Shown here: positions 45,773-54,684 of the stretch, piece after piece
Numbering within the stretch: the stretch's first letter is position 1
Layout of the letters: each line of letters begins with the position of its first letter
Source of the DNA: Chryseobacterium gleum
GTDB taxonomy: Bacteria; Bacteroidota; Bacteroidia; Flavobacteriales; Flavobacteriaceae
Direction of reading: 5' to 3'
Assembly: GCA_945881885.1 (NCBI GenBank)
Contig: CAMCVI010000005.1
Span: 89,375 to 153,374 of the forward strand
Length of the DNA stretch: 64,000 nt
Notes under the pieces: model-generated
Told to the model about the DNA's origin: nothing
The model's input: only the letters and a program-made list of their open reading frames with translations
Databases searched by the model: none
Made by a program: the position numbers and the translations under genes

Positions 45773-46173
45773 ATGAAAAATTTGAAAATAACTAAAATTA
45801 TAATTGTAATTTTTTTTCTTATAATTTTATATCCTGCGGATAAAATTTCCTTTTTTAATGGTTTAATTTTAATTTTAAGTGTCTTTGATGCTATATCAAG
45901 TATATTTATTGTTAATGAAATTGATAGTGAATTTTTAAAAATTTTATTTATTTATTCATTTACGTTAATTAGTTGTTTCACTTTTTTTAAATCAAATAAA
46001 TATTGGATAATTTCAAGTGTTTTAATACAATTTATATATCTAATTTTACCTATGGAACAGACTATCTAAACTACTGGTATTATTATGTACCAACAGTTAT
46101 TTATTTAGTATTAAGTTTATTTTTAATTATTAAATTGTTTGTTGTAAAACCTATAAATAAAAATGAATATTAA
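45773..46173 (+). pseudogene. Small multi-helix membrane protein gene with a frameshift near 46050
   Basis: The first frame (45773-46069) encodes about 92 residues with three hydrophobic helices (IIIVIFFLIILYP and so on) and then runs into a stop. A different frame entered at 46051 continues a sensible membrane protein, YGTDYLNYWYYYVPTVIY and VLSLFLIIKLFVVKP, to a TAA at 46171-46173. One extra base near the CCTATG junction would restore a protein of about 133 residues with a fourth helix. This is a recent inactivating indel or a sequencing error; no convincing slippery site for programmed frameshifting is present. No family recognised. Confidence 0.65.
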
Positions 46174-46186
46174 GAATGATAGCTAA

Positions 46187-46203
46187 AAGAGTTCAGCTTG
46201 ACG
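46187..46203. repeat. Dispersed repeat A, partial copy 6
   Basis: AAGAGTTCAGCTTGACG matches the right arm of copy 5, just after the accessory cassette. Confidence 0.5.
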
Positions 46204-46212
46204 AATTAACAC

Positions 46213-46247
46213 AAAAAACCCCTACAAAAAATTTGCTGGGGTTTTTC
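46213..46247 (+). terminator. Terminator after the accessory cassette
   Basis: AAAAAACCCC pairs with GGGGTTTTT across a 16-nt loop. Confidence 0.6.
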
Positions 46248-46252
46248 TATTT

Positions 46253-46322
46253 CCTGCAAGGTCTTTTTGACCTTGTAGGTATCTCCTTAAAAAACCTAAA
46301 AGGTTTTTAAAACCTTGCAGGA
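46253..46322. repeat. CCTGCAAGGT palindrome cluster
   Basis: CCTGCAAGGTC-TTTTT-GACCTTGTAGG is a stable hairpin. It is followed by AACCTAAAAGGTTTTTAAAA and a further inverted copy AAACCTTGCAGG, so three arms can pair in alternative ways. It lies 12 bp from the ALDH stop. Confidence 0.65.
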
Positions 46323-46334
46323 TGTTTCGCTACA

Positions 46335-47888
46335 TTACAAATCAAACTTAATCCCTTGCGCTAATGGCAATTGATCCGAATAGTTTACGGTATTGGTTTG
46401 TCGTCTCATATATACTTTCCATGCGTCTGAACCCGATTCTCTTCCACCGCCTGTTTCTTTTTCGCCACCAAAAGCACCACCAATTTCTGCACCAGAAGTT
46501 CCGATGTTTACATTTGCAATTCCACAGTCGGAACCCGCGAAAGATAAAAATTTCTCTGCTTCTTTCATGCTATTTGTCATAATAGCTGAAGATAAACCTT
46601 GTGCCACGCCATTTTGTTTTTCAATAGCGTTTTCCACTTCGCCTTCGTATTTCATTAGATATAAAATAGGGGCAAACGTTTCGTGTTGCACAATTTCAAA
46701 ATGATTTTCAGCTTCAATGATAGCCGGTTTTACATAGCATCCAGATTCGTAGCCTTCACCTGATAAAACACCACCTGCTACTAATACTTTTCCGCCTTCA
46801 GTTTTAGCTTTTTCAATTGCGGCTAAATATGTGTTCACCGCATCAGTATCAATAAGAGGACCAATATGATTTTTTTGATCTAATGGATTTCCAATCGTTA
46901 ATTGCCCGTAAGCGCCCACAATGGCATCCCTTACTTTATCGTATACACTTTCGTGAATGATTAATCGTCTTGTAGAAGTACATCTTTGTCCGGCAGTTCC
47001 TACCGCTCCAAAAACCGCTCCTGGAACAACAACTTTTAAATCGGCAGTTGGAGTAATAATAATGGCATTGTTACCACCTAATTCCAATAAAGATTTTCCG
47101 AAACGTTGTGCCACAGTAGTACCAACAATTCTTCCCATTCTGGTAGAACCTGTAGCAGAAATTAACGGAATTCTTACGTCTGTAGTCATCATTTCGCCAA
47201 CTTTGTAATCACCGTTAATGATACAAGAAATTCCTTCTGGTAACTGATTTGCTTTTAAAATATCAGCAATAATATTCTGACAAGCGATAGAACATAATGG
47301 CGCTTTTTCCGAAGCTTTCCACACACAAACGTCACCACAAATCCAAGCCAGCGCTGTATTCCAAGCCCAAACCGCTACTGGAAAGTTAAATGCAGAAATA
47401 ATTCCTACAACTCCAATAGAATGCCATTGTTCTCTCATTACGTGCCCTGGACGCTCAGACGGAATGGTTTGTCCGTTCAATTGTCGAGATAAACCTACGG
47501 CGAAATCGCAAATGTCAATCATTTCTTGTACTTCACCATATCCTTCTTGTAACGATTTCCCCATTTCATAGGAAACTAATTTTCCAAGAGGTTCTTTTAA
47601 TTCTCTTAATTTATTTCCAAATTGTCTTACAATTTCGCCACGTTGAGGTGCTGGCATAGCACGAAACGATTTGAATGCAGCTGTTGCACTTTGCATTACT
47701 TTTTCGTAATCAGCAGCTGTGGTTGTTTTAACTTTTCCAATTAATTGACCATCAACTGGTGAATAACTTTCAATGATTTCTCCAGATGAAAAACTGTTAG
47801 AACCCGTTGAGGTTCCGTCATTAATTTCTTTTATTCCAAGTGCTTTTAAAGCTTCAGGCATTCCAAATTGTGAGGCTATTGTTGACAT
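46335..47888 (-). CDS. Aldehyde dehydrogenase, ALDH7 (aminoadipate semialdehyde) type
   Basis: The 517-residue protein has catalytic Cys in GTAGQRCTSTRRLI (about residues 305-318) and catalytic Glu in LLELGGNNAI. FNFPVAVWAWNTALAWICGD and AEIGGAFGGEKETGGGRESGSDAWKVYMRRQTNTVNY are diagnostic of the ALDH7/AmaB branch. That branch oxidises 2-aminoadipate 6-semialdehyde (or its cyclic form) to 2-aminoadipate in lysine breakdown. This links it with the saccharopine dehydrogenase at 2.5 kb, though they are far apart. Own promoter; single gene. Confidence 0.9.
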   Translation of the reverse strand: MSTIASQFGMPEALKALGIKEINDGTSTGSNSFSSGEIIESYSPVDGQLIGKVKTTTAADYEKVMQSATAAFKSFRAMPAPQRGEIVRQFGNKLRELKEPLGKLVSYEMGKSLQEGYGEVQEMIDICDFAVGLSRQLNGQTIPSERPGHVMREQWHSIGVVGIISAFNFPVAVWAWNTALAWICGDVCVWKASEKAPLCSIACQNIIADILKANQLPEGISCIINGDYKVGEMMTTDVRIPLISATGSTRMGRIVGTTVAQRFGKSLLELGGNNAIIITPTADLKVVVPGAVFGAVGTAGQRCTSTRRLIIHESVYDKVRDAIVGAYGQLTIGNPLDQKNHIGPLIDTDAVNTYLAAIEKAKTEGGKVLVAGGVLSGEGYESGCYVKPAIIEAENHFEIVQHETFAPILYLMKYEGEVENAIEKQNGVAQGLSSAIMTNSMKEAEKFLSFAGSDCGIANVNIGTSGAEIGGAFGGEKETGGGRESGSDAWKVYMRRQTNTVNYSDQLPLAQGIKFDL

Positions 47889-47923
47889 TTTTAACTTTTT
47901 TAAATGATTTTGTTATGATTATG

Positions 47924-47931
47924 CAAATATA
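47924..47931 (-). promoter_or_regulatory. -7 promoter element of the ALDH gene
   Basis: TATATTTG on the minus strand, 35 bp before the ATG. Confidence 0.55.
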
Positions 47932-47973
47932 ATAAATTGATTTTAGAATATAGAAAATAGAATATGGATGTGG

Positions 47974-48507
47974 TTATTTTACAAATTTGGGATTGCTTTC
48001 CATAACCGTTCCGCATTTTTTACACGTTCTTTTTTCTTCTGAAGCATAAAAATCGTTGAAATGTGTAAGGAAATCGTTTTCAATATTGTTCAACTCAAAA
48101 TATACTTCGTGAAGTTTGTGATTGCACAAATCGCAAAACCAAAGCAATCCGTCTTTTACATCCAAATGATTTCGTTTTTTTTCAATTACTAAACCAATAG
48201 AATTTTCTGTTCTGCTTGGCGAATGCGGTACTTTAGCAGGTAATAAAAACATATCTCCAGCGGAAAGATGCATTGCTTTTTTTTCGCCGTTTTCTTGAAT
48301 ATACACAGTAATATCGCCTTCTAACTGATAAAATAATTCTTCAGTTTCGTTATAATGATAGTCTTTTCTGGCATTAGGTCCTGCTACAATCATAACAATA
48401 TAATCGCCAGAATCTATATATAAATTTTTATTTGCAACTGGAGGAACGAGAAGATGCCTGTTTTCTTCTATCCACTTATTCAAGTTGAAAGGTTTTGCAA
48501 TTGACAT
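47974..48507 (-). CDS. nbaC: 3-hydroxyanthranilate 3,4-dioxygenase
   Basis: The enzyme opens the ring of 3-hydroxyanthranilate in the kynurenine route of tryptophan breakdown or NAD synthesis. The 177-residue cupin shows VMIVAGPNARKDYHYNETEELFYQLEGD, with the iron-binding His and Glu, and LPAKVPHSPSR with the second His. The C-terminal rubredoxin-like iron site is intact (CDLC at about 125-128 and CKKC near 163-166), as in bacterial members. No other kynurenine-route genes are in the window. Confidence 0.93.
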   Translation of the reverse strand: MSIAKPFNLNKWIEENRHLLVPPVANKNLYIDSGDYIVMIVAGPNARKDYHYNETEELFYQLEGDITVYIQENGEKKAMHLSAGDMFLLPAKVPHSPSRTENSIGLVIEKKRNHLDVKDGLLWFCDLCNHKLHEVYFELNNIENDFLTHFNDFYASEEKRTCKKCGTVMESNPKFVK

Positions 48508-48575
48508 AAAAAGAATTTTAAAAGGTAAAGTTACAAAATAAAAAAAGGCACTTTTAATGTACCTTCAATTATTTT

Positions 48576-49670
48576 TTATTTTTTGGCTTCTTTTATCAGA
48601 TAAATATAGGATGGAAAATGATCCGAATATCCAGGTCCTAAAGCGCCATTTCGTAATGCGTATCCCTTATATTGACCGGTTTGTTGAATCATAAAAGGTG
48701 CATTGTACACACCAGCTTTCCAATATCTCCAAGAAGAATAATCTTTTCTCAATAAAGGCTCAGATATGATAATTTGATCGAAAAAATCCCAAGAATCTCT
48801 AAAAGCTAAGGTTCCAATTCCTTTATTCATTAATTTTTCGGCAGGATTGTAAAGTCCTAACGGTTGTACTTCTTTTTCATCTCCTTTTGCACCTAAAACC
48901 TGTTTCACACTTTTATTAAAAGGGCCGTCATTCAAATCGCCCATTGTGAAGATTTTCGCATTCGGATTAATAACTTGTAACGAATCGATAATTTTTTTGT
49001 TTAGTGCTGCCGCAGCTTCACGTAGTGGACTACTTCTTTTTTCGCCACCTCTGCGTGAAGGCCAATGGTTTACTATAAAATGCATTTCTTCACCGTCTAA
49101 TAATCCCGTCATTAGTATTTGATCTCGAGTGTAAATTCTTTTGGTTTTTATGTCTACCACATTATCATCGGTATCTTCTACTTTTTCTTTGTCTTTTGCT
49201 TTTTTATCGGTTTCATCTTCAGTTACGATAAGTGCATAATTTTTATAACTCGTTGGTTGAAAATGTCCTTTTTGATATAAAAATCCGGTATCAATTCCAC
49301 GTCTATCTGGTGAATCAAAATGAATAACCGAATAGCCTTTAGCTGCTAACAAGGGTTGCTTGCAAAGGTCTTCTAATACTTGTCTGTTTTCAATTTCGGC
49401 TACGCCTAAAATCACAGGAGAATTCTTTTGCTCGGCGCTTGTTCCAAGTTGAGAAATTACTCGTTCTAATTTTTGAAGTTTATCTTTATAATTTTCAGGC
49501 GTATAAATAAAATCTTCATCATTTATATTTGGGTCATTAATGGTGTCAAATAAGTTTTCTAAATTGTAAAAAGCAATTGTATTAACCAGGTAGGTCTTTT
49601 TTCCTTGAGAAAAACTTGCAGAAACACATAATAGTATCGCTAAAGCACTGTAAATTGATTTGATGTTCAT
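48576..49670 (-). CDS. Secreted endonuclease/exonuclease/phosphatase family protein
   Basis: The 364-residue protein has a signal peptide (residues 1-21, SASFSQG). The EEP fold shows FYNLENLFDTINDP (metal region), VILGVAEIENRQVLEDL (catalytic Glu), FIVNHWPSRRGGEKRSSP, FTMGDLNDGPFNKSV and the final GPGYSDHFPSYIYL (catalytic DH). It cleaves phosphodiester or phosphomonoester bonds outside the cytoplasm. It is divergent from a TonB receptor operon, a recurring pairing in flavobacteria that suggests scavenging of phosphorylated or nucleic-acid substrates; that role is inferred. Confidence 0.88.
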   Translation of the reverse strand: MNIKSIYSALAILLCVSASFSQGKKTYLVNTIAFYNLENLFDTINDPNINDEDFIYTPENYKDKLQKLERVISQLGTSAEQKNSPVILGVAEIENRQVLEDLCKQPLLAAKGYSVIHFDSPDRRGIDTGFLYQKGHFQPTSYKNYALIVTEDETDKKAKDKEKVEDTDDNVVDIKTKRIYTRDQILMTGLLDGEEMHFIVNHWPSRRGGEKRSSPLREAAAALNKKIIDSLQVINPNAKIFTMGDLNDGPFNKSVKQVLGAKGDEKEVQPLGLYNPAEKLMNKGIGTLAFRDSWDFFDQIIISEPLLRKDYSSWRYWKAGVYNAPFMIQQTGQYKGYALRNGALGPGYSDHFPSYIYLIKEAKK

Positions 49671-49713
49671 ATTTAAGGTTAAGTTATAATTATATAAAGT
49701 GTAAAATTTGAAA

Positions 49714-49721
49714 CAAAGGTA
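49714..49721 (-). promoter_or_regulatory. -7 promoter element of the EEP gene
   Basis: TACCTTTG on the minus strand, 44 bp before the ATG and 20 bp from the oppositely directed receptor promoter. Confidence 0.55.
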
Positions 49722-49741
49722 AATAATTTAATTTATTGTTT

Positions 49742-49749
49742 TATATTTG
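49742..49749 (+). promoter_or_regulatory. -7 promoter element of the TonB receptor operon
   Basis: TATATTTG, 55 bp before the receptor ATG. Confidence 0.55.
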
Positions 49750-49804
49750 TTAGCTTTTTAGTTTGTTACTAAATTGCTTGTAAGGTATTAATTTAAAATT
49801 AAGT

Positions 49805-52570
49805 ATGAAAAAACTTGTATTAAGTCTTTTGTTTTTGTTTCAGGCTGTTTTTGTAATGGCTCAAAACCAATCAACTGTAAAAGGAAAAGTAGTTGATTCA
49901 AAATCGCAAAGCCCTTTGGGTAGCGTGAAAGTAATGATTCAATCTAATGAACAATTTGTAACGACCAATAGTTTTGGAGAATTTCAAATTAGTGGTATTT
50001 CAATAGGTAACCAAATTTTAGTAATTTCCGTAGAAGGATATAACACCCAAAATTTTGCCATTGAAGTGGTGGCAAATCAAACCTTAGATGTTGGTTTATT
50101 GTTTTTGGACGAAGACATTACATCAGAGCAGCAATTAAGTTTAGTAACCATTACTGAAAACGACTTAGGTGATGACAACAGTGGTTCTGAAAGTACTGCA
50201 GGTTTATTACAATCTTCAAGAGATACTTATCAGCAAGCCGCAGCATTTAACTGGGGTTTAGCTAGATTTCGAATGAGAGGTTTAGATAATGAATATGGAG
50301 TAACTATGATTAATGGCATTTCAATGAATAAAATCTATGATGGAAGACCACAATGGAGCAACTGGGGCGGATTAAATGACGCCACAAGAATCCAAGAATT
50401 TACATTAGGTTCAGCACCATCAGATTATACTTTTGGAGGTATTTTAGGAACGCAAGAAATTAATACAAGAGCTTCTTTATACAGAAAAGGAACAAGAATT
50501 TCTATGGCAGGAACCAATACGAATTATTCATGGCGTTCTATGGTTACTCATAATTCAGGTTTAATGGATAATGGTTGGGCATATAGTATTTCTGGTTCAA
50601 GAAGATGGGCGCAAGAAGCATATTTTGAAGGAACAGATTACGGAGCTAATTCCTTTTTTGCAAGTGTAGAAAAAAGAATTAATAAGAAACACAGTTTGAA
50701 TTTTACAGCAATTTACGCTCAAAATACAAGAGGAAAATCGTCTCCAAATACCGATGAAGTAAATAATTTAAAAGGAATTAAATACAACTCATATTGGGGA
50801 TGGCAAGATGGTAAAAAGCGTAATTCAAGAGATAAAGATGTAGAAGAACCAATTTTAATGTTAAGTCATTATTGGAAAATATCTGATAAAACTACTTTAA
50901 ATACAAATGTTGCTTATCAAACGGGTTCTATTGGAAACAGTAGATTAGATTATCAAACAGCAAATAGTCCAGACCCAACATACTACAAAAATTTACCAAG
51001 TTATTTTTCTAATTTAGGCGATATTGCTGGTGCAAATGCAGCTCAAAATTACTTCTTAAATAACAGTCAAATTAATTGGAATGCGATGTATTACGCAAAC
51101 CAAAATAGTAGTGTTAATATTGGAAAAAGTGTTTATGCATTGTATGAAGACAGAACAGATGATAAACAAATTACAGCTAACTCAATTTTATTTTCAGATT
51201 TATCGGATAACGTAAAATTAAATGCTGGGGCAAGTTTTAAAAAATTAAAATCTCATAATTTCCAGAATATGTTGGATTTATTAGGAGGCCAATATTTTTC
51301 AGATGTTGATCCGTTTTATTCAGGAGATCAAACGCAATCTGACTTAAATAATCCGAACCGACAAATTAAAGTAGGTGACGAATACGGATACAATTATAAT
51401 TTAAATGCTGTAGTTGCAGATGCGTTTACACAATTTAAATTTACCTATAAAAAAGTTGATTTCTATTTAGCACAATCTTTCTCAAGAACACAATATCAAA
51501 GAGAAGGTTTATACAGAAATGGAATTTATGCTAATACGTCTTTTGGAAAAGGATCAAAACAAATTTTTGAAAATTTTGGATTCAAAGGTGGATTAACATA
51601 TAAAATTACAGGGCAACATTTATTTGATTTCAATGGGGTGTATATGACAAAAGCACCAAATATGAGAAATACTTTTGCAAATGCTCGTATTAATAATAAC
51701 ATTACTCCAGAATTAAACAGCGAAACAATTGCGAGTATAGATGCTTCTTATGTAGTAAGAACGCCAAAGTTTAAAGCACGTGTAACAGGATTTGCTTCAA
51801 GAGTACAAAACGCAACAGAAATTTCTTTCTTTTATGCAGAAGGTATTGGAGAAGATGATAATGGAGATGTAGACTCTTTTATTTCTGAACTTTTAACAGG
51901 AATTGAAAAGAGAAATTTTGGTGCTGAAATTGGTTTAGAATATCAATTTACTTCTACAATTAAAGGTACGGTTGCCGCATCATATGGTCAATATCTATAT
52001 GGCAACAATCCAAACTTAAAAATTAATGACGATGCACAAGCAACTTTAACCAATACACAACCAGTTGTAGATTTTGGAAAAGCGTATTTAAAAAATTACA
52101 GATTACCTGGTATGCCACAAACAGCAGCTTCTTTAGGGTTAGAATATAGAGATCCAAATTTCTGGTGGGTTGGTGCAAATATTAATTACTTAGCCGATTC
52201 GTATTTAGACATTTCAAATATAACAAGAACTGATAATTTTAGTATAGACGGAGCTACTGGAGATAATTATTCGGGAGCTAATGAAGAAACAGTTAGAAAA
52301 GCATTAAAACAAGAAAAATTTGCTAACTTTAATTTATTAAATCTTACTGGTGGTAAATCTTGGAGAATTGATACTACTACAATTGGTTTCTTCGCTTCAA
52401 TTAATAATGCGCTAGATACAACCTACAAAACGGGTGGTTTTGAACAGTCTAGAAAAGCAACTTTCCCAGATCTACAAGCTGATAATGCCAATGGTACACC
52501 AGCTTTCGGTCCTAAATATTTTTATGGATTCGGAAGAACTTATTTTATTAACTTATACGTTAACTTCTAA
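49805..52570 (+). CDS. TonB-dependent receptor with N-terminal carboxypeptidase-like domain
   Basis: The 921-residue outer-membrane protein has a signal peptide (ending VMAQ, residue 20), then an Ig-like carboxypeptidase-regulatory domain (NQSTVKGKVVDSKSQSPLGSVKV to about residue 105). A plug domain follows (FRMRGLDNEYGVTMINGISMN), then a large barrel ending GFGRTYFINLYVNF. It is a SusC-like importer powered by TonB. No SusD gene follows; two lipoproteins with choice-of-anchor J/DUF5689 domains do. The ligand is unknown; the divergent EEP enzyme hints at a phosphate-bearing polymer. Confidence 0.93.
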   Translation: MKKLVLSLLFLFQAVFVMAQNQSTVKGKVVDSKSQSPLGSVKVMIQSNEQFVTTNSFGEFQISGISIGNQILVISVEGYNTQNFAIEVVANQTLDVGLLFLDEDITSEQQLSLVTITENDLGDDNSGSESTAGLLQSSRDTYQQAAAFNWGLARFRMRGLDNEYGVTMINGISMNKIYDGRPQWSNWGGLNDATRIQEFTLGSAPSDYTFGGILGTQEINTRASLYRKGTRISMAGTNTNYSWRSMVTHNSGLMDNGWAYSISGSRRWAQEAYFEGTDYGANSFFASVEKRINKKHSLNFTAIYAQNTRGKSSPNTDEVNNLKGIKYNSYWGWQDGKKRNSRDKDVEEPILMLSHYWKISDKTTLNTNVAYQTGSIGNSRLDYQTANSPDPTYYKNLPSYFSNLGDIAGANAAQNYFLNNSQINWNAMYYANQNSSVNIGKSVYALYEDRTDDKQITANSILFSDLSDNVKLNAGASFKKLKSHNFQNMLDLLGGQYFSDVDPFYSGDQTQSDLNNPNRQIKVGDEYGYNYNLNAVVADAFTQFKFTYKKVDFYLAQSFSRTQYQREGLYRNGIYANTSFGKGSKQIFENFGFKGGLTYKITGQHLFDFNGVYMTKAPNMRNTFANARINNNITPELNSETIASIDASYVVRTPKFKARVTGFASRVQNATEISFFYAEGIGEDDNGDVDSFISELLTGIEKRNFGAEIGLEYQFTSTIKGTVAASYGQYLYGNNPNLKINDDAQATLTNTQPVVDFGKAYLKNYRLPGMPQTAASLGLEYRDPNFWWVGANINYLADSYLDISNITRTDNFSIDGATGDNYSGANEETVRKALKQEKFANFNLLNLTGGKSWRIDTTTIGFFASINNALDTTYKTGGFEQSRKATFPDLQADNANGTPAFGPKYFYGFGRTYFINLYVNF

Positions 52571-52581
52571 ATAAATTGAAA

Positions 52582-53199
52582 ATGAAAAATATATTTTTTA
52601 AAATTACGTTTGCAATTATTACTGCTGTAACTTTTGTAAGTTGTGATGTAGCTGAAACAGATATTCCGACAGTTTTTAAATACGCATTCAATGAAGGTTT
52701 TTCAACTTCTACAACAGGAAGTGGTGCTGTTGAAGTGCCAATTACTTTAACAGGATGGGTAAATCATAATGCGACTTCAACTCGTTTATGGCACGCAAGA
52801 GTTTTCACGGGTGATAATTATGCTGAATTTTCATCGTTCTATTCTGCGGCAGGAACTAACGATGTGGCATGGTTAATTACTCCAGCTATCGATTTAACTA
52901 GTTCTACTGGTGAAATTCTTTCTTTTACTACGAAAACAAGATTTTCAAATGGATATCCAATGACCGCTTTTATTTCAACAAATTATGATGGTAGTACTGC
53001 TGGAATTTCAACAGCTACATGGACACCTTTAACTTTTGCAACTCCAAGCGCTAATGATGTTGTAGTTAGTAGCGGAAATATTGATATTAGTGCATATAAT
53101 AGTAATAATGTAAGAATTGCTTTTAAATATACAGGAAGCAAAACAGGAGGTGTTACTACAACATGCCAATTAGATAATGTTAAGATCACTAAAAATTAA
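52582..53199 (+). CDS. Choice-of-anchor J domain lipoprotein
   Basis: The 205-residue protein has a lipobox near residue 21 (VTFVSC then DVAETDIP). The ATG at 52582 is chosen over a TTG two codons earlier. The choice-of-anchor J domain covers residues 35-200 (FNEGFSTSTTGSG, AWLITPAIDLTSSTGEILSF, GGVTTTCQLDNVKITKN). It resembles the C-terminal half of the next protein, so one likely arose from the other by duplication. It probably sits on the surface with the receptor. Confidence 0.85.
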   Translation: MKNIFFKITFAIITAVTFVSCDVAETDIPTVFKYAFNEGFSTSTTGSGAVEVPITLTGWVNHNATSTRLWHARVFTGDNYAEFSSFYSAAGTNDVAWLITPAIDLTSSTGEILSFTTKTRFSNGYPMTAFISTNYDGSTAGISTATWTPLTFATPSANDVVVSSGNIDISAYNSNNVRIAFKYTGSKTGGVTTTCQLDNVKITKN

Positions 53200-53204
53200 A
53201 AGTT

Positions 53205-54590
53205 ATGAAAAAAATACAAATATTATTAGCAACATTACTATTTTCAACACTTTTTAGTTGTATTAATAGTGATAATTATGACGTACCAAATTTATCTGGT
53301 GAGTGTAGTGATTTAACTGCAACTATAACGGTGCCGGCTTTAATAGCTACCTCTACAACAACATATCAAAAATATGTTCCAAATGACATTATTGAAGCAT
53401 TTGTAACTTCAAGTGATGAAGGAGGGAATTTTTATAAATCAATATCATTAGTTTCTGTTGATGGCACAAAAGGATTTAGTATGCCAATAGACGCTTATAA
53501 TTTATATACGAAATATGAGCCAGGTAGAAAAGTATACGTAAATTTAAAAGACAGATATTTCGTTACAGAAAATGGCGCAATGGTTTTAGGTTCTTTATAC
53601 AATAACGGAACACCTGCTATTTTAACAGATGATGAAGTAGGCAGAATTTCTGGAGTTGAATATGAAGGAATTATTAAACGTGGTTGTACTAAAGTAAATG
53701 AAAATACTTTGGTAAATAATTTAACCGTTTTAGCCACATTAAATAATGCCAATTTAAATAAACTTATCGAATTGGATAATGTGCAATTTACTGATGCATC
53801 AATTGGAAAAAAATATTTTGATGCCACTTTAAATAATTTAGGTGGTGCTACAAATCATGAAATTTTAGATCAATTTGGAAATAAAATTATTGTAAGAATT
53901 TCTGAATTTGCCAACTTTTCATCAAAACCAGTTTCAAATAAAAGTGGAAAAATACGTGGTGTATTAACCAAATTCGGTAGTACTTTCCAATTTATGGTTC
54001 GTACAGAAAATGATATTAAGTTAACGAATCCAAGATTAGTAATTGATCTAGCTCCGCCAATTGTAGGAACATCATTAACATATGACGCAACTTTAAATGA
54101 ACCATTTACATCATACACCACTTCAAATCAGCAAATTTTTCCAAAATATATCAATGATGCTGCAATTGGAACTAGATATTGGCAAGTAAAGACGTTTGGT
54201 GGAAATAAATATATTCAAATGAGCTCTTTTGGAGGAACAGCCGAAGCTAATAGAAGTTTGTTTTTTGTACCTATTAATCTAACGAGTGCCTCAACAGTTT
54301 CATTTAAAACCAAAGCAGGTTTTGCTAATGGGTCTTGTTTAAAAGTATATTATACTACAAATTATGTGGCGGGTTCAGATGTTACAACAGCGACATTAAC
54401 AAATATTACGTCAAGTTTTACGATAGATGCTGGTTTGGCTTCAGGTTATCCAACTAATTTTACGGATAGTGGAAATTGGGCAATACCTAGCTCATTAACT
54501 GGAAATGGCTTTTTAGTTTTTGAATATATTGGAAATGGTAGTGGTGGTGTAACAACTACAATGCAAATCGATGATATTATTATAAACTAA
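53205..54590 (+). CDS. DUF5689 and choice-of-anchor J lipoprotein
   Basis: The 461-residue protein has a lipobox near residue 19 (STLFSC then INSDNYD). The DUF5689 domain lies at about residues 30-275 (SSDEGGNFYKSISLVSVDGTKG, PGRKVYVNLKDRYF, IRGVLTKFGSTFQFMVRTENDI). A choice-of-anchor J domain follows at about 285-460 (YDATLNEPFTSYTTSN, SVSFKTKAGFANGSCLKVYY, GGVTTTMQIDDIIIN). It is the third gene of the receptor operon and presumably a cell-surface ligand-binding partner. Confidence 0.88.
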   Translation: MKKIQILLATLLFSTLFSCINSDNYDVPNLSGECSDLTATITVPALIATSTTTYQKYVPNDIIEAFVTSSDEGGNFYKSISLVSVDGTKGFSMPIDAYNLYTKYEPGRKVYVNLKDRYFVTENGAMVLGSLYNNGTPAILTDDEVGRISGVEYEGIIKRGCTKVNENTLVNNLTVLATLNNANLNKLIELDNVQFTDASIGKKYFDATLNNLGGATNHEILDQFGNKIIVRISEFANFSSKPVSNKSGKIRGVLTKFGSTFQFMVRTENDIKLTNPRLVIDLAPPIVGTSLTYDATLNEPFTSYTTSNQQIFPKYINDAAIGTRYWQVKTFGGNKYIQMSSFGGTAEANRSLFFVPINLTSASTVSFKTKAGFANGSCLKVYYTTNYVAGSDVTTATLTNITSSFTIDAGLASGYPTNFTDSGNWAIPSSLTGNGFLVFEYIGNGSGGVTTTMQIDDIIIN

Positions 54591-54606
54591 TTCATATTAT
54601 ACAAAT

Positions 54607-54642
54607 AAAAAATGCCTTCTTAATTTAAGAAGGCATTTTTTT
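54607..54642. terminator. Bidirectional terminator between the lipoprotein and polA
   Basis: AAAAAATGCCTTCT and AGAAGGCATTTTTTT flank a short loop, with A- and T-runs on both sides. AGTGTTCAGT-type repeat words follow at 54649-54683. Confidence 0.85.
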
Positions 54643-54684
54643 ATAAATTAACTGAACACTAAAAACTAATCACTAAACACTATT

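Noticed and set aside
46040..46060. Programmed -1 frameshift in the small membrane protein gene
   Set aside because: The zero-frame codons ATT TTA CCT ATG do not form a slippery X-XXY-YYZ heptamer and no clear downstream pseudoknot is seen; an indel is simpler.
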